Below, one piece after another: positions 24,595 through 33,071 of a DNA stretch of 64,000 nucleotides. Below the pieces are notes generated by a model. The model was not told the origin of the DNA and ran no database searches. It saw only the letters and a program-made list of their open reading frames with translations. The DNA comes from Streptomyces sp. NBC_00258 (GTDB lineage Bacteria; Actinomycetota; Actinomycetes; Streptomycetales; Streptomycetaceae). The number at the start of each line of letters is the position of its first letter. Position 1 is the first letter of the stretch. The DNA lies in the NCBI RefSeq assembly GCF_036182465.1, contig NZ_CP108081.1, positions 1,922,001-1,986,000 on the forward strand. The letters run 5' to 3'. A program made the position numbers and the translations under genes.

Positions 24595-25677
24595 ATGGAC
24601 ATCGGCGTCTTCATCCCCATCGGCAACAACGGCTGGCTCATATCGAAGAGTTCGCCGCAGTACCTGCCGAGCTTCGAGCTGAACAAGGCCGTGGTGCAGA
24701 AGGCCGAGGAGCACGGGTTCGACTTCGCCCTGTCGATGATCAAACTCAAGGGGTTCGGCGGCGAGACCGAGTTCTGGGACCACAACCTGGAGTCGTTCAC
24801 CTTGATGGCCGGCCTGGCCGCCGTCACCGAACGGATCAAGCTGTACGCCTCCACACCGATCCTCGCACTGCCCCCGGCGATCGTCGCGCGCATGGCCGTG
24901 ACGGTCGACTCGATCGCCCCCGGCCGCTTCGGTGTCAACATCGTCACCGGCTGGGCGCCCGGGGAGTACGCGCAGATGGGCCTGTGGCCCGGCGACGAGC
25001 ACTTCGGCAACCGCTACGCCCGCGCCGTCGAGTACGTCACCGTGATGAAGGAGCTGTGGAGCGAGGGCGTCAGCAACTTCAAGGGCGAGTTCTACGAGAT
25101 GGACGACTGCGTGCTGTCACCGCGCCCTGCGAACGGGCACATCGACATCGTCGCCGCGGGCCAGAGCAGCACGGGAATGAAGTTCGCCGCGGAGCACGCC
25201 GATTTCAACTTCATCCTGGGCAGCGGCGTGAACACTCCACTCGCGCTCTCGGACACCACGGCCGCGCTCGTGGACCTGGCGCGCGGCACCTCCCGTGACG
25301 TCGGGGCGCTCTCCCTCTTCATGGTCATCGCGGACGAGACCGACGAGGCGGCCCGGGCGAAGTGGCAGGACTACCACGACAACGCCGACCTCTCCGCGCT
25401 GGCGTACATGGCGGGCGAATCGGCCACGGACACGGCCGCCGACGACTCCTCGACCGCCCGGACCATCTCGCTGCCCGAGGGGGCGGTGAACTTCAACATG
25501 GGCACGCTCGTCGGCTCGTACGAGACCGTCGCGAGGATGCTCGACGAGGTCGCCGGGGTCGACGGCACCAAGGGGATCATGCTCGTGTTCGACGACTTCC
25601 TCGAAGGCATAGAGACCTTCGGTACGCGCGTCCAGCCGCTGATGAAGTGCCGCTCGAACAGGCCGGCCGCGGCCTGA
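24595..25677 (+). CDS. rutA: RutA-like flavin-dependent pyrimidine monooxygenase (LLM family)
   Basis: A 360-residue luciferase-like monooxygenase. The N-terminus MDIGVFIPIGNNGWLIS, then FDFALSMIKLKGFGG, NIVTGWAPGEYAQMGLWPGD and VAAGQSSTGMKFAAEHADF match RutA, which opens the uracil ring using FMN and oxygen. Length is typical. A GAGGAG site precedes ATG 24595. None of rutB-G is adjacent. The gene is isolated between a phosphatase and a response regulator, so it may act on another heterocycle or be a relic of a larger cluster. The gap 24385-24594 shows no other gene. Confidence 0.82.
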   Translation: MDIGVFIPIGNNGWLISKSSPQYLPSFELNKAVVQKAEEHGFDFALSMIKLKGFGGETEFWDHNLESFTLMAGLAAVTERIKLYASTPILALPPAIVARMAVTVDSIAPGRFGVNIVTGWAPGEYAQMGLWPGDEHFGNRYARAVEYVTVMKELWSEGVSNFKGEFYEMDDCVLSPRPANGHIDIVAAGQSSTGMKFAAEHADFNFILGSGVNTPLALSDTTAALVDLARGTSRDVGALSLFMVIADETDEAARAKWQDYHDNADLSALAYMAGESATDTAADDSSTARTISLPEGAVNFNMGTLVGSYETVARMLDEVAGVDGTKGIMLVFDDFLEGIETFGTRVQPLMKCRSNRPAAA

Positions 25678-25705
25678 GGGCGAGAAGTGAGCCAGACCAC
25701 AACAA

Positions 25706-25719
25706 AAACGGTGCCGTTT
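25706..25719 (+). promoter_or_regulatory. Inverted repeat AAACGG-TG-CCGTTT
   Basis: Six-base arms separated by TG, 37 bp before a second, longer palindrome with a related AACG/CGTT core at 25756. Both lie upstream of the LuxR-type gene at 25840 and could be a pair of regulator sites. Confidence 0.4.
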
Positions 25720-25755
25720 CGATAGAGGCAGGACTACTCTGAGGACATCGAGGTG

Positions 25756-25772
25756 AACGAAACAGTTTCGTT
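25756..25772 (+). promoter_or_regulatory. Perfect palindrome AACGAAACAGTTTCGTT
   Basis: Eight-base arms AACGAAAC and GTTTCGTT flank one A. The site is AT-rich for this genome and 67 bp before the chosen ATG of the LuxR-type regulator, which suggests an operator, possibly autoregulatory. Confidence 0.5.
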
Positions 25773-25839
25773 TAGGGCTCCGCGCATGTCCCCGGCGAGG
25801 ACGCCGCCCATCGCCCCTCCCCCATGGAGAACGCCTGCC

Positions 25840-26538
25840 ATGACCTCCGTACTCATCGTCAACGACCAGTCCCTGCAGCGGCTCGGCCTGCGGATGCTTC
25901 TGGCCGCCGAGCCCGACCTGACCGTCGCCGGCGAAGCGGCGACCGGGGCCGAGGCTGTTCGTCTCAGCGCCGAACTCCGCCCCGACGTCGTCCTGTTGGA
26001 CAGCAACGTCTCCGGCACGGACGGCATCGCGACCATCCGCCGTATCGCCCACCCCTCCCTCCTCCCGCTGGTTTCCGAACTCACCGCAACGGACGGGCAG
26101 GGCCCGCGCGTACTGGTCCTGACACCCGTCAGCCAAGAGAGAAGCGCCTACGCCGCCCTGCGCGCCGGAGCGGCCGGATTCCTTCTCCAGCACGCCACCC
26201 CCGACGAGCTGACCGCGGCCATCCGCATCGTGGCCGCGGGAGACGCCGTCATCACTCCCGGACTGACCCGCACGCTCATCGACACCGTCCGCCAGCAGCG
26301 CCCCGACCACCCCCTCGCCGGGGAAGCCGGCCTGGGCACCCTCACCGGGCGGGAACGGGACGTCCTCACCGCCGTCGCCTCCGGCTGGTCCAACGCCGAG
26401 ATCGCCAAGCGCCTGTCCATCGCGCCGACCACCGTGAAGACCCACGTCAGCAACATCCTCGCCAAGATCGGCGCCCACGCCCGCGTCCAGGCAGTGGTCT
26501 TCGCCTACGAGACCGGCCTGGTGCGACCGGCGGCCTGA
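25840..26538 (+). CDS. NarL/LuxR-type response regulator with degenerate receiver
   Basis: A 232-residue protein with a receiver-like domain (1-125) and a C-terminal LuxR helix-turn-helix (about 160-225: LTGRERDVLTAVASGWSNAE, TVKTHVSNILAKI). The phospho-acceptor aspartate is present in VVLLDSNVSG, but one of the acidic pair near the N-terminus is Asn (IVNDQ) and the invariant lysine of FLLK is Gln (GFLLQHA). Classical phosphorylation switching is therefore doubtful. No histidine kinase lies nearby. ATG 25840 has GGAGA ahead; the GTG at 25753 lies inside the palindrome and would add a Pro-rich tail. Confidence 0.85.
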   Translation: MTSVLIVNDQSLQRLGLRMLLAAEPDLTVAGEAATGAEAVRLSAELRPDVVLLDSNVSGTDGIATIRRIAHPSLLPLVSELTATDGQGPRVLVLTPVSQERSAYAALRAGAAGFLLQHATPDELTAAIRIVAAGDAVITPGLTRTLIDTVRQQRPDHPLAGEAGLGTLTGRERDVLTAVASGWSNAEIAKRLSIAPTTVKTHVSNILAKIGAHARVQAVVFAYETGLVRPAA

Positions 26539-26541
26539 CAC

Positions 26542-26570
26542 CGATCGGGCCGAGCCCGCCGGTCCGATCG
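26542..26570 (+). terminator. Stem-loop after the response regulator
   Basis: CGATCGG (26542-26548) and CCGATCG (26564-26570) pair around a 15-nt GC-rich loop. It begins three bases after the stop of the regulator and is terminator-like without a U-tract. Confidence 0.4.
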
Positions 26571-26610
26571 CGGGCGGGCGCGTACTGGTCCCGAAATCTG
26601 CCGGACAGTA

Positions 26611-26646
26611 GGCGCCCGTCACCTGACCGTCACGGTTCCGGGCGCC
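26611..26646. repeat. Inverted repeat upstream of the third phosphatase
   Basis: Perfect arms GGCGCCCG (26611-26618) and CGGGCGCC (26639-26646) with a 20-nt spacer. It lies between the response regulator and the phosphatase gene and may be a second terminator or an operator. Confidence 0.35.
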
Positions 26647-26775
26647 TGGGCCCGAACAGACGCCGATACCCTCTTCCGATTCATACGGAGTTCCCCGCCC
26701 GGGTGCAGGCGGAGGCTCTCGTGGCGCATTCTTGCTGTGTCAGCCACTCGGCGGCGCACGGACGAGGTAGGGCCG

Positions 26776-29334
26776 ATGACTGGGAGAGCCGAGCACGACA
26801 CCCGGACGCCCGCACGCCTGGCCGCGCTGCTGACCGGGATCACGGCGGAGGCGATCGGCGCGGCCGACGCCTTCGCGGGAGGCGTGTACCTGCGGTCCAG
26901 TACGCCCGGGCTGCTGCGTCTTGCCGTGCTCTCCGGGCTGCCCGGGTCGCTGTTCCGCCCCTGGTGGCGCCTGCACGTCGACCGTCGGTTCCCCGTCGCG
27001 GACGCCTACCGGCTGGGCGTCCAGGTGGTGCTCCCGGACGCCACGGAGACGATGCGCCGCTACCCCCAGTTCGCGGCGGGTCTGCCGTTCCAGTTCGGGT
27101 CCGTGTACGTGCCCGTGGTCGGCGGGTCGACGGTCTACGGCGTGCTGACCCTCCTGCGCCCCTCGACGTCGGACGCCACCACGGTGCTGCCCGACCGCGA
27201 CCGAATGGCCCAGCTGGCCGAGGATCTGGGCTCGGCGCTGCGGAGCCTGGAGAACGGCGACGGGTCTCCGGTCGCCTGGGACGAGGAACCGCTGTGTGTA
27301 CGGCCCCCGGCCGCGGGCCCCCCTGCCGCGCCCAGCGGACGTTTCACCTGGGATCCGGCAACGGACGTCGTGACCGTCGACAACCGTCTGCGCGCCCTGC
27401 TCGGGGTGGCGCCGGGACAGTCCGCCGACACCCCACAGGCTCTCGCGGACGCCGTGGCCGCCGCCGACTCCCATCAGCTCCTGGCCGCCCTGCGTGAGAC
27501 GGCCGCGGGAAGACCGCCGCCACTGCCACTGCACGTGCACGCCGTCGACGGCACTCGTCGGCTGCTGGAGCTCTGGACGCCGCACGACACGTCCGTAGCG
27601 CCCGGAGTCGCACACCAGGTCCGCGGCATCGTCCTCGATCCGGACGTCGGCTCGGCGGCCGACAAGGCGGCCGACCTGCTCCCGGAGGGCGTTTTCTGCC
27701 TCGACCGGCTGGGCCTGATCGTCTATGCGAATCCACGGGCGGCGGAGCTCCTGGGCCGACCACGGGCCGAGCTTCTGGGGCGCCCTCTGTGGGAGGCGGT
27801 GCCATGGATGGACAGGCCCGCCTACGAGGACCATCTGCGGGAGGCCCTGCTGGCACCGCATCCGGTGCACTGCCACGTCGTACGGCCGCTCCAGGACGAG
27901 GAGAAGCCTCTCGCGGATTCCCACGGAGGTGACTGGTTCTCGCTCTCCGTCTATCCGGGTCCCGGCACCCTGACCTGCAAGCTCGTGCCGGCCGACCGCG
28001 TGACGGACCCGTCTCCCGAGCCGGCACCGCGCCCCGGGGCGGACATCCCCGCCGACGCGCCCCTGGCCGACGGATCCCCGGCAGCGGTCACCTCCATGGC
28101 GCCGCTGTACCGCCCGATCGTGCTCGCGATCGCGCTGACCGAGGCGGTCACCGCCCAGCAGGTGTCCGCGGTCGTGATGCAGGAACTGCTGCCGGCCTTC
28201 GGCGGCCGTCGGCTCGCGATCTATCTGCTGCAGGACCGGCATCTGTATCTGGCCTGGGAGGCGGGCTTCCCCAAGGGATTCCTCGCGCCCTTCGACGGGG
28301 TCGGTCTCGACACCCGGCTGCCCGGCGTGGAGACCCTCACCACCGGTAAGCCGCTCTTCTTCGAGTCGATGCACCAGCTCACGGCCGCCTATCCCGGCAT
28401 CCCGCTCGACGCGACGGAAGGCGCCCGCGCCTTCCTCCCCCTCATCGCCTCCGGCCGCCCTGTCGGCTCCTGCATTCTGGGCTTCGACCGTCCCCGCGAC
28501 TTCAGCACCGAGGAACGTACGGTGCTCACCGCCCTCGCCGGGCTGATCGCCCACGCCATGGAGAAGGCACACCGCTACGACACCGAGGCCGCCCTCGCCC
28601 GCGGACTCCAGCAGGCTCTGCTTCCCCGGCGCCTGTCGGGCCATCCCCGGGTGGAGACCGTCGGACGCTATCTGCCGGGCACGCAGGGAATGGACGTGGG
28701 AGGTGACTGGTACGACGTCGTCGAGTCCGGGGACGGTCTCGCCCTGGTCATCGGCGACGTCCAGGGACACGGCGTCCAGGCCGCCGCGACCATGGGTCAA
28801 CTACGCAGTGCCGTAAGGGCCTTCGCGCTCGGCGACCATCCGCCCGACGAGGTTCTCAGCGGCACCAACCGCCTTCTGATCGACCTCGATCCCGGCCTGT
28901 TCGCCAGCTGCTGCTACATCCGGCTGGACCCCCTCACCGGTCTGGCCCTGGTCGCCCGCGCCGGGCACCCGCCACCGATCCTGCGCTACCCGGACGGCCG
29001 CACCCACGTCCTGGACATCCCCGGCGGTGTCGTGCTCGGCGTCGATCCGCACGCCCGGTACCCGGTGACGGAGTTGCAGCTGGAGCCCGGCGCCATCCTC
29101 GCCCTCTACACGGACGGGCTGGTCGAGCGCCCCGGCGTCGACATCGACGAGGGAATCACGGCGCTGCGCGTGGCCCTGGCCCGGGCCGGTTCACCGGCCG
29201 CCCGCCCGGGCGGGCGTTCGCTGGCCGCCGTCGCCGACCGCCTCACCGCCAAGGCCCGGCATGTCGCCGACCGCCCCGACGACATAGCGCTGCTGCTCAC
29301 GGCACGCCGCCCGGAGCCCGGGCGCGGCCGCTGA
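26776..29334 (+). CDS. SpoIIE-type PP2C phosphatase with GAF, PAS and GAF, no HATPase
   Basis: An 852-residue protein: GAF (about 10-170), PAS (about 300-400; EGVFCLDRLGLIVYANPRAA), GAF (about 440-600) and PP2C (about 620-845; GGDWYDVV, IGDVQGHG, YTDGLVE, DDIALLL). Unlike the other two PP2C proteins here, it ends right after the phosphatase domain and has no C-terminal HATPase, so it cannot carry the paired kinase-like function. ATG 26776 has GAGGTAGGG ahead; GTG 26737 is an alternative. It may act on targets of the neighbouring regulators, but no partner is encoded beside it. Confidence 0.9.
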   Translation: MTGRAEHDTRTPARLAALLTGITAEAIGAADAFAGGVYLRSSTPGLLRLAVLSGLPGSLFRPWWRLHVDRRFPVADAYRLGVQVVLPDATETMRRYPQFAAGLPFQFGSVYVPVVGGSTVYGVLTLLRPSTSDATTVLPDRDRMAQLAEDLGSALRSLENGDGSPVAWDEEPLCVRPPAAGPPAAPSGRFTWDPATDVVTVDNRLRALLGVAPGQSADTPQALADAVAAADSHQLLAALRETAAGRPPPLPLHVHAVDGTRRLLELWTPHDTSVAPGVAHQVRGIVLDPDVGSAADKAADLLPEGVFCLDRLGLIVYANPRAAELLGRPRAELLGRPLWEAVPWMDRPAYEDHLREALLAPHPVHCHVVRPLQDEEKPLADSHGGDWFSLSVYPGPGTLTCKLVPADRVTDPSPEPAPRPGADIPADAPLADGSPAAVTSMAPLYRPIVLAIALTEAVTAQQVSAVVMQELLPAFGGRRLAIYLLQDRHLYLAWEAGFPKGFLAPFDGVGLDTRLPGVETLTTGKPLFFESMHQLTAAYPGIPLDATEGARAFLPLIASGRPVGSCILGFDRPRDFSTEERTVLTALAGLIAHAMEKAHRYDTEAALARGLQQALLPRRLSGHPRVETVGRYLPGTQGMDVGGDWYDVVESGDGLALVIGDVQGHGVQAAATMGQLRSAVRAFALGDHPPDEVLSGTNRLLIDLDPGLFASCCYIRLDPLTGLALVARAGHPPPILRYPDGRTHVLDIPGGVVLGVDPHARYPVTELQLEPGAILALYTDGLVERPGVDIDEGITALRVALARAGSPAARPGGRSLAAVADRLTAKARHVADRPDDIALLLTARRPEPGRGR

Positions 29335-29383
29335 GTCACGGCACCCTGTGCGGCACTCCCCCGCGGGACCGGCCGTACTGGGC

Positions 29384-30151
29384 TCATCCGCGCGGCGGAG
29401 GCATCGGGCGCCCGAGACGCACGGGGACCCCCGGGGAGTACAGCACGCTCACCGGTTCCCCGGTCGGCGTCGGCAGCCCGGCCGACGCGACGAGGTTCTC
29501 CTCGCACGCGACCAGCGTCGCCCGGTGCAGCGGCCAGCGCGGATGGTCGTTCGGCAGGAAGCCGACGTCGCCGAAGAACGGGTTGTGCATGCCCCACCGG
29601 GCGGTCAGGAAGTGCTCAAGACCGGTCGGCTCGGTTATGCGCTCCCCGGGCCTGACGACGAGCCGGCTGTACGCGCCACGCGGTCCCGGCACCCGCCTCG
29701 CACTGGTGTAGCCGACCGTGTCCTCACCGGTGCGCACGGACATACGGGACCACACGTACGGCAGCCGGAACGCGAGCCGCCCCATGACCACCGGCAAAAG
29801 CCGGGACGCGTCCATGGAACGGAAGACCACACCGCGCCTGCCATGGGCGTCCACCGAGTACAGGCGCACGTTGGTCTCCGGGAAGGAGCCGAAGTACGGC
29901 ACTCCCGGCAGGCGCAGCCAGCCCACCTTGTGCATCCGGAACGCGACCAGCCCGACGAAGGTGACGCCGTCCACGGTGTCGGGAACGGTGCCGTCCGGCA
30001 GCAGTCCCGCCACGGCTGCCGGATCCACGGCCCAGTGGACGAAGGTGAGGTCCAGCCACTGCTGGGTGAGCAGGGGACGACGGAGTGCGACCGGGGCGTC
30101 GGGCGTGATCGGTTCCGGCACGGACGAGGTGATCGACACGAGCGAAAGCAT
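29384..30151 (-). CDS. DUF2071 (YqjF-like) family protein
   Basis: A 255-residue protein. LLTQQWLDLTFVHWAVDPAAV near the N-terminus, then FVGLVAFRMHKVGWLRLPG, FPETNVRLYSV and GVVFRSMDASRL are the usual DUF2071 blocks. The fold is an acetoacetate-decarboxylase-like beta barrel of unknown activity. ATG 30151 matches the family start; the frame runs open to 30241 but those residues look non-coding. The gene is alone, with 134 bp to the next gene, and shows no operon partner. Confidence 0.85.
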   Translation of the reverse strand: MLSLVSITSSVPEPITPDAPVALRRPLLTQQWLDLTFVHWAVDPAAVAGLLPDGTVPDTVDGVTFVGLVAFRMHKVGWLRLPGVPYFGSFPETNVRLYSVDAHGRRGVVFRSMDASRLLPVVMGRLAFRLPYVWSRMSVRTGEDTVGYTSARRVPGPRGAYSRLVVRPGERITEPTGLEHFLTARWGMHNPFFGDVGFLPNDHPRWPLHRATLVACEENLVASAGLPTPTGEPVSVLYSPGVPVRLGRPMPPPRG

Positions 30152-30285
30152 CGCAGGGCCCTGTCCGGGGCACGGCCGGAACGCGTGCTGTGTGACGCGT
30201 CTGGCACCGGTACGCCCCGGTGCCGTCGTTCCGGGCCCCACCGTCGTGCGCCGGCCCCGGACGGGTCCCGGGACCGCGGCAGGGG

Positions 30286-30717
30286 TCAGACATCGGTGGG
30301 CAGGCCGCTCACCTCCGCGATGCCGCGCAGCTCCTCGTCCTGGCGGTGTCGTTCACCGATGAAGTCGGCGATCTCCTGGCACCTGGCCGGATCGGCCGCG
30401 GTGCCGGAGTCCGTGACGACCCTGACGGGTCCGATCTCCTCGGTCTCGATCTCGACGATCTGGTTGTCCAGCCGTCCCGTGACGGCGACGGCCACGACGA
30501 GGGACGCCTCGTCGCGGACCTCCTGCGAGACGCCGGCGCCGTCCTCACCTTCGAGACTCAACTCGATCGGCCCGGCTCGTTGCTCCTGCATGGCCTCCAG
30601 CACTGGTTCGACCATGCGGAGCAGTACCGCGTAGTCCGACGGCGCCATACGCACGCGCAGCAGGTCGAGGTAGAGGTCCACGGGCCGGTCTTCGGGCGGA
30701 AACTCTGAATCGCTCAT
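30286..30717 (-). CDS. Conserved-looking hypothetical protein
   Basis: A 143-residue acidic soluble protein from ATG 30717, with no recognised family. It contains a helical segment (YLDLLRVRMAPSDYAVLLRM), a beta-rich middle (ASLVVAVAVTGRLDNQIVEI) and an acidic helical end (CQEIADFIGERHRQDEELRG). There are no signal, membrane or metal motifs. Codon use is like that of its neighbours. Function unknown. Confidence 0.6.
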   Translation of the reverse strand: MSDSEFPPEDRPVDLYLDLLRVRMAPSDYAVLLRMVEPVLEAMQEQRAGPIELSLEGEDGAGVSQEVRDEASLVVAVAVTGRLDNQIVEIETEEIGPVRVVTDSGTAADPARCQEIADFIGERHRQDEELRGIAEVSGLPTDV

Positions 30718-30816
30718 GAGACTCGACTTCCCCGATGTGGCCAACATGATCGCATCTGGGGCCAAAATGGTGGATCTCCGCGCCCGCCGCCACTCGGGAG
30801 CCGGCTCGTGCCTGGT

Positions 30817-32346
30817 CTAGGCGCCGCGACGGACCCGGGCGGCCTTGCGGGCCTCGGCCGTCTGCCTGGCCTCGGCGGACCTGCGGGACTCGCCACCGGC
30901 ACGTCCCGGACGGGTGCCCATGCCGCGGAAGGGGGTACCGCCGCGCTGGGGCCGCTCGGTGACCGGCGCACTTCCGTTGACGGGGATGCCGGAGGGCGTC
31001 TGAGCACCGGTGATGCGGCTCAGCTCGGCCTCTCCCGAGCGGACCTGGGTGATCTGCGGCCTGATGCGGGCGTCGGACATCAGACGGGTCATGTCGCGGC
31101 GCTGATTGGGCAGCACCAGCGTGACGACGCTGCCGGACTCCCCGGCACGGGCCGTACGGCCTCCGCGGTGCAGATAGTCCTTGTGGTCGGCGGGCGGGTC
31201 CACGTTGACGACAAGGTCGAGGTCGTCGATGTGGATGCCCCGGGCCGCGACGTTGGTCGCCACCAGCACCGTGACCTGGCCGTCCTTGAACTGGGCCAGC
31301 GTGCGGGTGCGCTGGGGCTGCGACTTGCCGCCGTGCAGCGCCGCGGCCCGCACCCCGCTGCCCAGCAGGTGCCGGGTGAACTGGTCCACGGCGTGCTTGG
31401 TGTCCAGGAACATCAGCACCCGCCCGTCGCGGGCGGCGATCTCCGTGGCGGTGGCGTGCTTGTCGGCGCCGTGCACGTACAGCACGTGGTGCTCCATCGT
31501 GGTGACCGTGCCCGCCGACGGGTCGACCGAGTGGACCACCGGGTCGTGGAGGTAGCGACGGACCAGGAGGTCGATGTTGCGGTCCAGAGTGGCCGAGAAC
31601 AGCATCCGCTGACCGTCGGGCCGTACCTGGTCGAGCAACTCGGTGACCTGGGGCATGAAGCCCATGTCCGCCATCTGGTCCGCCTCGTCCAGGACGGTGA
31701 TCTCCACCCGGTCCAGGCGGCAGTCCTTGCGCTCGACGAGATCCATGAGGCGGCCCGGGGTCGCGACGACGACCTCGGCGCCGGCCCGCAGCGCACCGGC
31801 CTGGCGGCCGATCGACATACCGCCGACGACGGTGGCCAGCCGCAGCTTGAGCGGCCGGGCGTACGGAGTCAGCGCATCGGTGACCTGCTGGGCCAGCTCA
31901 CGCGTGGGAACGAGGATCATCGCCAGCGGCTTCCGGGGCTCGGCACGCCGCCCGGCCAGGCGCACGAGGAGTGCCAGGCCGAAGGCGAGCGTCTTGCCGG
32001 AGCCGGTGCGCCCGCGGCCGAGGACGTCACGGCCCGCGAGGGAGTTCGGCAGCGTGGCGGCCTGGATCGGGAACGGCTCGGTCACGCCGAGGCGGGTGAG
32101 CGTGTCCAGCAACTCGGCGGGGAGGCCCAGCTCACCGAAGGTCGCCACCGGGGGAAGGGCCGGTTCGACGGTGGTCGGTGGTGTGAACTCCCCCTGCACC
32201 GCGGCGGGCCTGCGTCCGTTGCCACCCGACCGGGTGACGGGTCGCCCCTGGCTCTGCGGGCGGGCACGGCCGCCCCGGCCGGAACCGCCGAAGCCGTCCT
32301 TGCGGCCCTTGGAAAAACCGTCGTTCGTGCGAGCTGAACGGTTCAT
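30817..32346 (-). CDS. DEAD-box ATP-dependent RNA helicase
   Basis: A 509-residue helicase. An Arg/Gly-rich N-terminal tail is followed by the Q motif region (FGELGLPAELL...FPIQ), motif I GRTGSGKT, Ia PTRELAQQ, Ib TPGRLMDL, II DEAD, III SAT, V ARGIHIDD and VI HRGGRTARAGE. The C-terminal tail is basic and low-complexity, as in RhlE/CsdA-like cold-associated helicases. ATG 32346 has a GAGGAAGG ribosome site, which sits inside a 10-bp hairpin. The cold-shock gene lies just upstream on the same strand, behind a terminator, so the two may respond together to cold or RNA-folding stress. Confidence 0.95.
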   Translation of the reverse strand: MNRSARTNDGFSKGRKDGFGGSGRGGRARPQSQGRPVTRSGGNGRRPAAVQGEFTPPTTVEPALPPVATFGELGLPAELLDTLTRLGVTEPFPIQAATLPNSLAGRDVLGRGRTGSGKTLAFGLALLVRLAGRRAEPRKPLAMILVPTRELAQQVTDALTPYARPLKLRLATVVGGMSIGRQAGALRAGAEVVVATPGRLMDLVERKDCRLDRVEITVLDEADQMADMGFMPQVTELLDQVRPDGQRMLFSATLDRNIDLLVRRYLHDPVVHSVDPSAGTVTTMEHHVLYVHGADKHATATEIAARDGRVLMFLDTKHAVDQFTRHLLGSGVRAAALHGGKSQPQRTRTLAQFKDGQVTVLVATNVAARGIHIDDLDLVVNVDPPADHKDYLHRGGRTARAGESGSVVTLVLPNQRRDMTRLMSDARIRPQITQVRSGEAELSRITGAQTPSGIPVNGSAPVTERPQRGGTPFRGMGTRPGRAGGESRRSAEARQTAEARKAARVRRGA

Positions 32347-32352
32347 GAAGAA

Positions 32353-32381
32353 CCTTCCTCGATAGGGCACGTATCGAGGAA
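32353..32381 (-). promoter_or_regulatory. Hairpin that sequesters the helicase ribosome site
   Basis: In the mRNA, TTCCTCGATA (complement of 32372-32381) can pair perfectly with TATCGAGGAA (complement of 32355-32364) around a 7-nt loop. The ribosome site GAGGAAGG (complement of 32353-32360) lies mostly in the 3' arm, six bases before ATG. Opening of this stem would be needed for translation, as in thermosensor or helicase-autoregulated leaders. Confidence 0.6.
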
Positions 32382-32495
32382 TTCTCGGCGGAGACAAGCC
32401 GAACGAATTGCAAGAACGAGCCGGGTGCAGGACCGGAAAATGAACCGGCCGCAGCGATGTGGCACAAGAAGGAGGTCCGGGTCAGGGACTCCTGG

Positions 32496-32540
32496 AAAAA
32501 TCAGCAAGCTGGGGCCCCACCGCAAGGTGGGACCCCAGCT
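32496..32540 (-). terminator. Rho-independent terminator of the cold-shock gene
   Basis: On the minus strand a 15-bp stem (AGCTGGGGTCCCACC with GGTGGGGCCCCAGCT, one G-U pair), with a TTGC loop, is followed by TTGCTGATTTTT. It lies 18 bases after the stop of the cold-shock gene. It is the clearest intrinsic terminator in the window and separates the cold-shock gene from the helicase leader. Confidence 0.85.
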
Positions 32541-32558
32541 GCCTCGTACGGTTCGACG

Positions 32559-32762
32559 TCAGGCAGGCGTGATGTTCTCCGCCTGCGGGCCCTTCTGACC
32601 CTGGGTGATGTCGAAGTTCACCTTCTGGCCCTCCTGGAGCTCACGAAAGCCCTGGGTGGCGATGTTCGAGTAGTGGGCGAAGACGTCGGGGCCGCCGCCC
32701 TCCTGCTCGATGAAGCCGAAGCCCTTTTCCGAGTTGAACCACTTGACGGTTCCAGTAGCCAT
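32559..32762 (-). CDS. Cold-shock protein, CspA family
   Basis: A 67-residue single cold-shock domain starting MATGTVKWFNSEKGFGFIEQ, with RNP1 KGFGFI and RNP2-like DVFAHY. It ends near QKGPQAENI and so is full length. It binds single-stranded RNA/DNA and acts as an RNA chaperone. An AAGGGGAAATGAC leader gives a clear ribosome site. A strong terminator follows and the DEAD-box helicase lies next on the same strand. Confidence 0.97.
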   Translation of the reverse strand: MATGTVKWFNSEKGFGFIEQEGGGPDVFAHYSNIATQGFRELQEGQKVNFDITQGQKGPQAENITPA

Positions 32763-33071
32763 GTCATTTCCCCTTCGGGGCAGTACCCGGGGGTCCGCAC
32801 TGTGTGAACCCCTGCGTCGCCGCAATGAACCCGTCCGGAAAGAGCGCCGGAAATACAAAAGCGCCCGGCGATATGTAATCATCCGAGCCACTTGAAGTGT
32901 GCGGGAACTACAATTGCAACTGGATCAAGACTATCACGACACACCCATACGGCAACGGCTGACCCGCCCTCCGGGGAGCACCTTCGGCCACAGATCACCG
33001 GACGCGGCGTCCCGCGGGGCCCGGTGCGGGGAGGTCCGCGCAGGACTCTGGCAGCTGACGACCCGTCAAGT
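32763..33071 (-). promoter_or_regulatory. Upstream region and long leader of the cold-shock gene
   Basis: This 309-bp gap holds no gene. About 110 bases upstream of the ATG a -10-like TACATA occurs on the minus strand (32872-32877), which would give a leader of roughly 100 nt, as usual for cold-shock mRNAs. A GGGTAC box at 32783-32788 is a possible alternative stress-sigma -10, but its upstream half (GTTC) is one base too far. The far part (33000-33071) shows nothing special. Confidence 0.4.
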
